A DNA stretch of 64,000 nucleotides. Source: Pseudoprevotella muciniphila. GTDB lineage: Bacteria > Bacteroidota > Bacteroidia > Bacteroidales > Bacteroidaceae. Positions 57,569-64,000 of this stretch are shown piece after piece (position 1 is the stretch's first letter; every line of letters starts with the position of its first letter). Location of the stretch: NCBI RefSeq assembly GCF_003265305.2, contig NZ_CP033459.1, forward strand, positions 2,604,001 through 2,668,000, in the 5' to 3' direction. Below the pieces are notes generated by a model. The model was not told where the DNA came from. It saw only the letters and a list, made by a program, of their open reading frames with translations, and made no database searches. Position numbers and translations under genes: made by a program.

Positions 57569-58210
57569 ATGATGAATGATAATATTTTTGCATCTGAGAT
57601 GTCTGGCAGTAGCAATGTGCCAGAAAACAAGATATCAAAGTTTCCGGTTGTCAACGATGGTAAGACCTGGTACACACTGATTATTTTCTCCGAGAACCTT
57701 GCCGGTGTTCTGAACCAGATTACTAATGTGTTTACACGTCGTCAGTTGAACATAGAGAGCCTAAATGTGTCGCCATCGGGTTTTAAAGGACTGCACCGTT
57801 ATACGGTAACGTGTCGCAGCGACTTTGAAACGATGAAGAAGGTGGTCAAGCAGATAGAGAAGAAAATAGATGTCGTGCTCGCGCGTTTCTACACAGAGGA
57901 CCATGTCTATGTGATGGAACAGGCACTCTATAAGATTGAAACATCGAAACTTATCGCAGATCACGACATTTCAAAGGCTATCCGAAAACATGAAGCAAAG
58001 ATAGTGGAGGTAAACGCCACTTATTCCATTGTTTCTATTGAAGGACTGCCAAGCGATATAGTGGAACTACGGCATATTCTCCGCGACCATGGATGTATGT
58101 TGCAGTTCGTTTCGAGTGGTATTGTGGCTGTAACAAAGTCGAGCCATGAAGAACTCAACAGTTTCCTGAAAGTCAGAAAATTACAGAAAGAAGCAATAAC
58201 TGAAGATTAA
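57569..58210 (+). CDS. ilvN: Acetolactate synthase regulatory (small) subunit
   Basis: The 213-residue protein has an N-terminal ACT domain (WYTLIIFSENLAGVLNQITN, then NIESLNVSPSG) and a C-terminal ALS small-subunit domain (EALI-like helix, LRHILRDHGC). It activates IlvB and mediates valine feedback. A stretch of about 20 residues (MMNDNIFASEM...) precedes the ACT domain; an alternate start one codon later (57572) is equally possible. It lies 5 bp after ilvB. Confidence 0.93.
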   Translation: MMNDNIFASEMSGSSNVPENKISKFPVVNDGKTWYTLIIFSENLAGVLNQITNVFTRRQLNIESLNVSPSGFKGLHRYTVTCRSDFETMKKVVKQIEKKIDVVLARFYTEDHVYVMEQALYKIETSKLIADHDISKAIRKHEAKIVEVNATYSIVSIEGLPSDIVELRHILRDHGCMLQFVSSGIVAVTKSSHEELNSFLKVRKLQKEAITED

Positions 58211-58242
58211 CAAATAATATAAATTCTAAAAAAAACAAAACA

Positions 58243-59286
58243 ATGGCAAAAATCAATTTTGGTGGTGTAATAGAAGAAGTTGCTACCCGTGAAGAATTTC
58301 CCTTGGAAAAGGCACGCGAAGTCCTGAAAGACGAGACCATTGCCGTAATCGGATATGGTGTACAAGGTCCCGGACAGGCATGCAACCTGCGCGACAATGG
58401 CTTCAAGGTTATCGTAGGTCAGCGCGAAGGAAAGACATTCGAAAAAGCAGTTGCGGATGGCTGGGTACCCGGCGAAACGCTCTTCAGCATAGAAGAAGCC
58501 TGCGAGCGCGGAACCATTATTTGCTATCTTCTAAGCGATGCAGCACAAATTGCACAGTGGCCCAACGTGAAGAAGCACCTCACAGCAGGTAAGGCGCTTT
58601 ATTTCTCACATGGCTTTGGTATCACCTATAAGGAACGCACAGGAATTATTCCTCCCGCAGACATTGACGTTATCATGGTAGCACCAAAAGGTTCTGGAAC
58701 TTCTCTGCGTACACTCTTCCTCGAAGGACGCGGTTTGAATAGTTCTTACGCTGTATTCCAGGATGCAACAGGTCGCGCAGAAGAGCGCACACTCGCCGTA
58801 GGTATCGGTGTAGGTTCAGGCTATCTTTTCAAGACCGATTTCAAGCGCGAAGTGTTCAGCGACCTTACAGGCGAACGCGGTGCATTGATGGGGGCTGTTC
58901 AGGGGCTGTTCCTCGCACAGTACGAAACGCTCCGTGAACATGGCCACACACCTTCAGAAGCCTTCAATGAAACAGTAGAGGAATTCACGCAGTCGCTCCT
59001 TCCTATGGTTGGCGCACATGGCATGGACTGGATGTATGCCAACTGCTCCACAACGGCACAGCGTGGTGCTCTCGACTGGATGGGTCCTTTCCACGATGCT
59101 ATCAAGCCCGTAATGGAAAAACTCTATCAGAGTGTGGCTACAGGCGAGGAGGCACAGCGCAGTATCGACAGCAACAGTCAGCCTGATTATCGTGTAAAAC
59201 TTGAGGCAGAACTCGCTGCATTGAGAGACAGCGAAATGTGGCGTACCGGTGAAACTGTTCGCAAACTTCGCCCGGAGAACAACTAA
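58243..59286 (+). CDS. ilvC: Ketol-acid reductoisomerase
   Basis: The 347-residue enzyme rearranges and reduces acetohydroxy acids with NADPH in valine/isoleucine synthesis. The nucleotide-binding GYGVQGPGQACNLRDNGF (about 34-51) is at the start, MVAPKGSGTSLR and GIGVGSGYLF in the middle, and the two metal sites lie in TDFKREVFSDLTGERG and the C-terminal helices. It ends the operon, with a terminator 27 bp after the stop. Confidence 0.97.
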   Translation: MAKINFGGVIEEVATREEFPLEKAREVLKDETIAVIGYGVQGPGQACNLRDNGFKVIVGQREGKTFEKAVADGWVPGETLFSIEEACERGTIICYLLSDAAQIAQWPNVKKHLTAGKALYFSHGFGITYKERTGIIPPADIDVIMVAPKGSGTSLRTLFLEGRGLNSSYAVFQDATGRAEERTLAVGIGVGSGYLFKTDFKREVFSDLTGERGALMGAVQGLFLAQYETLREHGHTPSEAFNETVEEFTQSLLPMVGAHGMDWMYANCSTTAQRGALDWMGPFHDAIKPVMEKLYQSVATGEEAQRSIDSNSQPDYRVKLEAELAALRDSEMWRTGETVRKLRPENN

Positions 59287-59313
59287 ACAGATAGCGCAAC
59301 ACATCTCAAAAAG

Positions 59314-59344
59314 ACGGCTTGCAGTGATAATGCAGGCCGTTTTT
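59314..59344 (+). terminator. Terminator of the ilv operon
   Basis: The stem ACGGCTTGCA/TGCAGGCCGT (59314-59323 and 59331-59340, one T-G pair) with a 7-nt loop is followed by TTTTC. Confidence 0.9.
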
Positions 59345-59408
59345 CATTGATAAGGTTATACAAGAAATATATTTTTGTTTAATTTTGTGCAAAAATCAGA
59401 CAAGGTTA

Positions 59409-60158
59409 ATGGATACTTATAAATTCACTGTCGAACCTTTTACGGAAGATGTTACAGGCAGACTCTCATGGAGCGTGCTTGGTAACCATCTGTTGCGGGT
59501 GGCTAACCTCAGCGCTTCTTCGCACCATTTTGGATTCAGCGACATGCAGACAGCAAAGCATGCTTGGGTGCTCTCGCGTTTGGTTATCGAAATGTACGAT
59601 ATGCCAAGAACGGGCGAATGTTATGACATCACTACGTGGGTAAGCAAAATCTATCGTCAGTTTACAGACCGCCTTTTTTCAATTAAAAAGCCTGACGGAA
59701 GCGCATACGGCCATGCATATAGCATTTGGGCACTCATTGATTTGGATACGCGTATGCCGGCGGATTTGCAACATCTGCCCAACGGCAGTTTTCATGATGC
59801 TGTGGAAACTCAGGTGATACCCATCGATGGTCCCTCCCGAATCAGAGTGAAGACAGATGGTGCAGTACGCGATACACATGCCATGTACGGCGACCTTGAT
59901 ATTAACGGACATGTGAATTCCATACGGTATTTACAGATGGCACTCGATACGATTTATCAGCAGTATCCTGATGACCTTAAACCTTTAATGAGTCGAGTGC
60001 GAAGGGTGGAAATGACATATAGTGCTGAAAGTTATTTTGGAGACCATCTTCAATTCTTTATTGAAAAACAGTCGCATCAGAAATATGCTTGTGAAATCAA
60101 GAAACCCAATGCAGAAAGTGTTGTAAAGTGCTTAATTGATTTTTTTCCGGCTAAGTAA
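59409..60158 (+). CDS. Acyl-ACP thioesterase (double hotdog fold)
   Basis: The 249-residue protein has two hotdog repeats; the second carries the catalytic-type segment GDLDINGHVNSIRYLQM (about 165-181), resembling the FatA/FatB active site. It would hydrolyse acyl-ACP to release free fatty acids. The start at 59409 (MDTYKFTVEP) gives the family N-terminus; an earlier in-frame ATG at 59385 is also possible. It sits just after the ilv operon and its terminator; similar linkage of this gene with ilv genes occurs in other Bacteroides, where it is often inside the operon. Confidence 0.9.
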   Translation: MDTYKFTVEPFTEDVTGRLSWSVLGNHLLRVANLSASSHHFGFSDMQTAKHAWVLSRLVIEMYDMPRTGECYDITTWVSKIYRQFTDRLFSIKKPDGSAYGHAYSIWALIDLDTRMPADLQHLPNGSFHDAVETQVIPIDGPSRIRVKTDGAVRDTHAMYGDLDINGHVNSIRYLQMALDTIYQQYPDDLKPLMSRVRRVEMTYSAESYFGDHLQFFIEKQSHQKYACEIKKPNAESVVKCLIDFFPAK

Positions 60159-60190
60159 TCGTACAATCACAGCATTGTTCAAACAAACCA

Positions 60191-61018
60191 ATGGCAAAGA
60201 AACTTTTTTGCGAAATAAGCCCGCTGACATACGCCATATCGCTCCGGAAGGAGATAATGAAACGAAAGATAAGGAATGTGTTGAGCAAAGAAGTGTATTC
60301 AAATGAACGCGCAGAGGAAAAACTGCCGGTCTTGTTATCAAGCAATAGCAACTATATGATAAAGAAAGGACCGGGCATAGACCCTGTCCTGCAAGATAAC
60401 AAGGCAGATAATATACGTCTGGCATCCAGCAAGATGAACGGATTGGTATTTCAACCCGGGGAATCATTCTCCTTTTGGAAATACGTAGGCAAAACGTCAA
60501 AACGCAATGGATTCAAAGAAGGTCGTGTTATCGTAAACGGCAAACTGATTTCAGGAATGGGCGGGGGATTGTGCAATCTGGCTAATACGATAAACCTGGT
60601 TGTGCTGCATAGTCCGTTGACCATAACGGAAATACATCACCATTCAGACGCACTGGCACCCGACCCGGATGGCATACGTGTGCCATATAGTGCAGGAACA
60701 TCAGTCAACTACAATTTTATAGACTACCGGTTCAGAAACGATACTAATCTGCCCATTCAACTCTGCACATGGTGTGAAGATGATTATTTGTATGCAGAAC
60801 TAAGAACGACAGATTTTTTTCCATACAGATACCGACTCGTTGAAGAAAACCACCATTTCCACAAGGCTGATAACGGAAAGTTCTATCGCATCTCAAAAAT
60901 CTACAGGGAAACAGTTGAGCACGATACAGGTGAAGTGGTGGAAAAGAAACTCGTGTGGGACAACCATTCGGAAGTGATGTTCGATTATTCGCTTATACCT
61001 GCGGAAATGATAAGATGA
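60191..61018 (+). CDS. VanW-family protein
   Basis: The 275-residue protein has the VanW-type domain: FQPGESFSFWKYVGKTS (about 95-111), GMGGGLCNLANTINLVVLHS (about 120-139) with the Cys and Gly-rich loop, and VNYNFIDYRFRNDTN. The name comes from vancomycin-resistance clusters, but the function of VanW is not established and no van ligase genes are near. There is no signal peptide, so it is probably cytoplasmic or peripherally bound. Confidence 0.9.
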   Translation: MAKKLFCEISPLTYAISLRKEIMKRKIRNVLSKEVYSNERAEEKLPVLLSSNSNYMIKKGPGIDPVLQDNKADNIRLASSKMNGLVFQPGESFSFWKYVGKTSKRNGFKEGRVIVNGKLISGMGGGLCNLANTINLVVLHSPLTITEIHHHSDALAPDPDGIRVPYSAGTSVNYNFIDYRFRNDTNLPIQLCTWCEDDYLYAELRTTDFFPYRYRLVEENHHFHKADNGKFYRISKIYRETVEHDTGEVVEKKLVWDNHSEVMFDYSLIPAEMIR

Positions 61019-61097
61019 TCCGCTTGAACCCAAAGCGTTCAAGTGTTCAAATATATATAAACATGAACACCAAAACGCCTTAAACACCTCGAACACT

Positions 61098-61133
61098 AAA
61101 AAAGGCATCGTTAGTGCGATGCCTTTCATTTTT
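61098..61133. terminator. Bidirectional terminator between VanW-like and DUF4488 genes
   Basis: AAAGGCATCG/CGATGCCTTT (61101-61110 and 61117-61126) with a TTAGTG loop is followed by CATTTTTG on the plus strand and by TTTTTTAG on the minus strand. Confidence 0.9.
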
Positions 61134-61199
61134 GATGTATATTTTGATACTTCCTGCGCGGTTTAAGTTTGCTCTGGAGTTTCTGTACAGGACATTCTT

Positions 61200-61718
61200 T
61201 TATTTTACGCCTTCGGGCACTTTCATCTGAATGCGTTCCCATGACTCCACGATGGGCTTATCCTGACTTGGAATCATATATCTGATTTCCATGAGGTTGG
61301 GCTCAATGAGTACATATTCGATGGGAATCTCAAGTCCTTCCAATTCAGGGTTGGTCAGACTCTTATGAACACGCTGAAGGAAAAGACCGTCTCGCTTTGC
61401 AGAATGGAAATTACCTTCCATAATGAGGAATGCCGGAGCATTGGGCTTTGCAATAACGAATGAGAGGAAATGGCCATCGCCTTGCATCACTCTCCAAACA
61501 GGGAGATATACGAGTGTTTGGTCTGCACTGTTACGCTGTACTTGCTGCCAAATGCCTGCAAGTTTCAGTTCACGCGGACCATGATGGCGCGGACCATTCT
61601 TGTCGCCGGGGCGTGCAGGTGCGCCTTGTGGAGGTTGCTGCTCGTTGTCTTGCTGAGCATAAACACCCGTGGATGCACCTATCAAAAGTGCTAAAAGCAA
61701 TAATTGTATCCTTTTCAT
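61200..61718 (-). CDS. DUF4488-like secreted protein
   Basis: The 172-residue protein has a signal peptide (1-21, cut near VYAQ), a Pro/Gly/Gln-rich linker with a His/Arg cluster (GPRHHGPRE), and a beta-rich lipocalin-like domain (about 50-172) with LVYLPVWRVMQGDGHFLSF and WERIQMKVPEG. This fits the DUF4488 family of Bacteroidetes, whose function is unknown. It is monocistronic and adjacent to an IS30 remnant. Confidence 0.75.
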   Translation of the reverse strand: MKRIQLLLLALLIGASTGVYAQQDNEQQPPQGAPARPGDKNGPRHHGPRELKLAGIWQQVQRNSADQTLVYLPVWRVMQGDGHFLSFVIAKPNAPAFLIMEGNFHSAKRDGLFLQRVHKSLTNPELEGLEIPIEYVLIEPNLMEIRYMIPSQDKPIVESWERIQMKVPEGVK

Positions 61719-61796
61719 GATAAAAAATAGATATAGTTGTTCGTTTCAAGGCGCAAGTTACAAAAAAAAAAAGAAATTCAAACGTATAAACATTTT

Positions 61797-61908
61797 TTTT
61801 GAATAATAGTGTCTTTGCGATCATCTTTTTTCTCAATCCTTGCTTTAATCCGTTCTGGATTGTGTACCTTTGCTGCGAGGTTAGCTGTTTATATTTCATA
61901 TGCAACAC
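61797..61908 (-). pseudogene. IS30-family transposase remnant (N-terminal fragment)
   Basis: On the minus strand the frame opens MLHMKYKQLTSQQRYTIQNG and continues to IAKTLL, matching the N-terminal helix-turn-helix of IS30 transposases (compare KxLTxxQRYTI... IAKxL). The similarity stops near residue 35, after which the frame encodes unrelated, low-complexity sequence. The catalytic DDE domain is missing. The remainder of 61719-62093 contains a hairpin (61926-61943) and no gene. Confidence 0.75.
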
Positions 61909-61925
61909 AAAAGTAGTTAATCTCA

Positions 61926-61947
61926 GGGAGATGAAAGTCTCCCTTTT
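61926..61947 (+). terminator. Hairpin beside the IS30 remnant
   Basis: GGGAGA/TCTCCC with the loop TGAAAG is followed by TTTTGCTTTT on the plus strand. It lies upstream of the transposase fragment in the latter's orientation and may be left over from the element's end. Confidence 0.5.
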
Positions 61948-62093
61948 GCTTTTATGTTGCTACTTGATGTCTCTGACTTACATTTCAATCAGTGAATCCC
62001 ACAGGATGAGTCTTGCACTTCTTATTTGAATTTAAGGACAGAAACTATTCCAGTTCAAGAAATAAAGTGTATTCTTATTTATAGGACATTCCC

Positions 62094-62975
62094 TTAATAC
62101 TTGATTCTGAAATAGTCAAGCAATACCTTATAAGAATCCTGAGCCGTGAGGCACGTGTCGCGTAGAAATCCGTTTATCTTCCCCCAATTCTGTATGCCGC
62201 GATAATAAAAGAATCGCAGTTCTTCGTTAATAATAAACGGAACAATGCCACTTTGCAGGCATTGCCAAAACATTAGCAACCTACCTACGCGGCCATTTCC
62301 GTCCTGAAACGGATGTATCCGCTCAAACTGCACATGGAAATTCAAAATATCATCAAAGTCAACGACGTCTATCGATTGATACTCCAAAAGAAGGCTCTTT
62401 ATGTGCTTGTGCACATCTTTCGGTAGCACGGTCTCTGCACCGCCCACTTCATTGGGAAGTTTTTTATAATCGCCGACAGCAAACCATGACTTCTGACTGT
62501 CAGAGGTGTTGGTTTTCAGAATATGATGCAGTTGCTTGATGTGGTATTCCGTAATCTTGTCAGTTGCGTGGTTGATGATATAGTCAATGCAACGGAAGTG
62601 ATTGACAGTTTCCAGAATATCGTCAATGTGCGTATATTCTGTTGTGATGCCAAGGGTGTTTGTCTCAAAGATGTAGCGAGTCTGTTCTTTTGTCAGGCGG
62701 CTGCCTTCAATGTGATTGGAATTGTATGTCAAGTCTATCTGCGTCCGGTGATAAATGCCTCCTTTTAACCTGGTTTCCTTTTCTTCGCGTAAACGCGAAA
62801 GCAAGGGAGACAATTTCTTCTTTCCTTTTCGTGGTAAGACGGCATCAACAGGAATGTTCCATGTCTTTCCCGTCTGAAAAGCACCTTCAATCTTACCTAT
62901 GGCGCAATAATTGCGGGCTGTACGCTCGCTAATGCCATATTTCCTGGCAAACTCTTTGACAGAGACGTATTCCAT
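62094..62975 (-). CDS. Fic-domain protein with N-terminal helix-turn-helix and inhibitory motif
   Basis: The 293-residue protein begins with a MerR-like helix-turn-helix (VSVKEFARKYGISERTARNY, 4-23), then the inhibitory-helix motif SNHIEG (86-91, [S/T]xxxE[G/N]) and the Fic catalytic motif HPFQDGNGRVGR (221-232). Fic enzymes transfer AMP or other nucleotide parts to proteins; the inhibitory Glu in the same chain marks a self-inhibited class II/III-type member. The HTH suggests DNA binding, and its own promoter contains a palindrome that it may recognise. It lies next to the IS30 remnant, in the most accessory part of the window. A housekeeping or toxin-like role cannot be told apart from sequence. 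Confidence 0.92.
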   Translation of the reverse strand: MEYVSVKEFARKYGISERTARNYCAIGKIEGAFQTGKTWNIPVDAVLPRKGKKKLSPLLSRLREEKETRLKGGIYHRTQIDLTYNSNHIEGSRLTKEQTRYIFETNTLGITTEYTHIDDILETVNHFRCIDYIINHATDKITEYHIKQLHHILKTNTSDSQKSWFAVGDYKKLPNEVGGAETVLPKDVHKHIKSLLLEYQSIDVVDFDDILNFHVQFERIHPFQDGNGRVGRLLMFWQCLQSGIVPFIINEELRFFYYRGIQNWGKINGFLRDTCLTAQDSYKVLLDYFRIKY

Positions 62976-62976
62976 G

Positions 62977-63036
62977 CTATCGGCAAATTTTTGTTGAAAT
63001 CAATGCAAAAATACTTATTTTTGCCGATAACGGCAA
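62977..63036 (-). promoter_or_regulatory. Promoter and operator-like palindrome of the Fic gene
   Basis: On the minus strand TTG (63036-63034), a 20-bp spacer and TATTTTTG (63013-63006) match the promoter consensus. The palindrome TTGCCG-ATAA-CGGCAA (63021-63036) covers the -33 element, and a partial copy, TTTGCCGATA, lies at 62987-62978, just before the ATG at 62975. This is a likely repressor site, plausibly for the HTH of the Fic protein itself. Confidence 0.7.
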
Positions 63037-63196
63037 GGTTTGTCGTTTCAAAGTCTATATATAATTTGTTATGACTGGAAGAGCCACATTTGGAGATAAT
63101 GTTTCCATCTTAAATTTATCTTGATTTTCCGATTTTTCAATTTTTATATTATTTTTGCATATCGAAATATTATAAACCTTTTAAATATCAATTACC

Positions 63197-64000
63197 ATGT
63201 CAGAAATGCTTGATATCGTTGGCAAATTTGCCATCAAGGGCACTCCCGAAGAGGTGAAGCCTCTCGGTAATGGCCTGATTAATACCACGTACAAAGTTAA
63301 GACGGTTGAGCCAGATGCACCGGACTATGTGTTGCAGAGTGTGAACAATGCCGTGTTCCCCGACCTCGATATGCTCATGGGCAACATCGTGGCTGTAACG
63401 AACCACATCCGTGCAAAACTTGAAGCAGCCAATACGCCTGACATCAACCGAAAAGTCCTGGAATTCGTTCCGCTCAAGGATGAAGATAAGTATTACTATT
63501 TCGATGGAGAAAAGTATTGGCGTATCATGGTGTTCATCCCCGACACGCTCTCTGTCTCTGAAGTAACCCCCGAAAGTGCTGCAACTGTGGGCGAAACGTT
63601 CGGTGAATTCCAGGCTATGCTTGCAGATATTCCTATAGAACTCGGAGAAACCATCAAGGACTTCCACAACATAGAGTTCCGCTTGCAGCAGCTTCGTGAT
63701 GCTGTGGCAGCAGACCCAAAAGGACGCGCTGCCGAAGTAAAGGACCTGCTGGAAGAAATTGCAAAGCGTGAAGAAGAGATGACCAAGAGCGAGCGCCTCT
63801 ATCGCGAAGGCAAGTTGCCCAAGCGCATCTGCCACTGCGACACAAAGGTGGACAATATCCTCTTCGACAAGGATGGCAGTGTGCTCTGTGTTATCGACCT
63901 TGACACTGTGATGCCCTCGTTTGTGTTCTCAGACTACGGCGACTATCTCCGCTCTGCTGCCAACCCATTGGCAGAGGACGATCCAAATGTAGATGCTATT
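63197..64000 (+). CDS. Aminoglycoside phosphotransferase-fold sugar kinase (3' end outside window)
   Basis: The first 268 residues are present and the frame is open to the edge. The N-terminal lobe begins VKPLGNGLINTTYKV, and the catalytic segment ICHCDTKVDNILFD (Brenner-type HxDxxxxN) and the metal motif VIDLDTV are both complete. This pattern matches APH/ChoK-fold kinases, including N-acetylhexosamine 1-kinase (NahK)-like proteins of Bacteroidetes, so a sugar-1-kinase is likely; resistance to aminoglycosides should not be inferred. A -7-like TATTTTTG lies at 63150-63157. Confidence 0.87.
   Translation, partial: MSEMLDIVGKFAIKGTPEEVKPLGNGLINTTYKVKTVEPDAPDYVLQSVNNAVFPDLDMLMGNIVAVTNHIRAKLEAANTPDINRKVLEFVPLKDEDKYYYFDGEKYWRIMVFIPDTLSVSEVTPESAATVGETFGEFQAMLADIPIELGETIKDFHNIEFRLQQLRDAVAADPKGRAAEVKDLLEEIAKREEEMTKSERLYREGKLPKRICHCDTKVDNILFDKDGSVLCVIDLDTVMPSFVFSDYGDYLRSAANPLAEDDPNVDAI

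Overview
The window is a chromosomal segment of a Bacteroidales bacterium, most likely of the Prevotella/Bacteroides group. The evidence is the 16S sequence, repeated promoters of the Bacteroidetes type (TTTG or TTG, a 19-20 bp spacer, TAnnTTTG), a DUF349 protein, LptE, DUF6029, Omp28 and T9SS-type secreted proteins, class III glutamine synthetase and pyruvate:ferredoxin oxidoreductase. Most of it is core genome, with a few accessory insertions. The first gene (MCE/MlaD family) and the last (sugar kinase-like) are cut by the window edges.

Layout. 1-7.8 kb: MlaD C-terminus, dnaA, a cysteine-motif lipoprotein next to a radical SAM activase-like enzyme, a five-repeat DUF349 protein, corA and a truncated GH127-like protein. 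7.8-12.2 kb: ogt, a small membrane protein, a CBM9-like protein, a thioredoxin-fold lipid-side protein and a VanX-type dipeptidase, with a 31-bp perfect inverted repeat between the last two. 12.2-20 kb: overlapping recQ and recJ, hflX, and a large secreted GH123-like/GEVED protein with a T9SS-like tail. 20-27.5 kb: glutathione peroxidase and low-molecular-weight phosphatase, an HUH (RAYT-like) transposase fused to a DprA/LOG-like domain, nifJ and an AAA ATPase. 27.6-34.4 kb: metallophore permease and binding protein with no ATPase beside them, a WecA-like transferase, and an Omp28-DUF6029-TlpA cluster flanked by related 90-bp sequences. 34.6-40.2 kb: a complete rRNA operon (16S-tRNA Ile-tRNA Ala-23S-5S) with promoter and terminator. 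40.2-51.4 kb: glyA, a pyrB-pyrI-flavin reductase operon, a thiE-like gene, a sigma-54-type AAA/lptE/TPR/secG operon, DPP IV, a secreted protein and a nitroreductase. 51.6-61 kb: glnN, the ilvD-ilvB-ilvN-ilvC operon, an acyl-ACP thioesterase and a VanW-like protein. 61-64 kb: a DUF4488 protein, an IS30 transposase remnant, a Fic protein with an operator-like palindrome in its promoter, and the start of a kinase.

Themes. Nitrogen and amino-acid metabolism (glnN, ilv, glyA, pyrBI), anaerobic pyruvate oxidation, envelope construction (mlaD, lptE, secG, wecA-like) and extracytoplasmic thiol chemistry (three thioredoxin-fold proteins) dominate. No CRISPR array, prophage or intact insertion sequence was seen. 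The best candidates for something less described are the Cys-motif lipoprotein/radical SAM pair, the HUH-DprA-like fusion with a nearby palindrome, the Fic gene with its operator, and the repeat-flanked Omp28-DUF6029-TlpA cluster. All functional statements are from reading the sequence; no database search was run.
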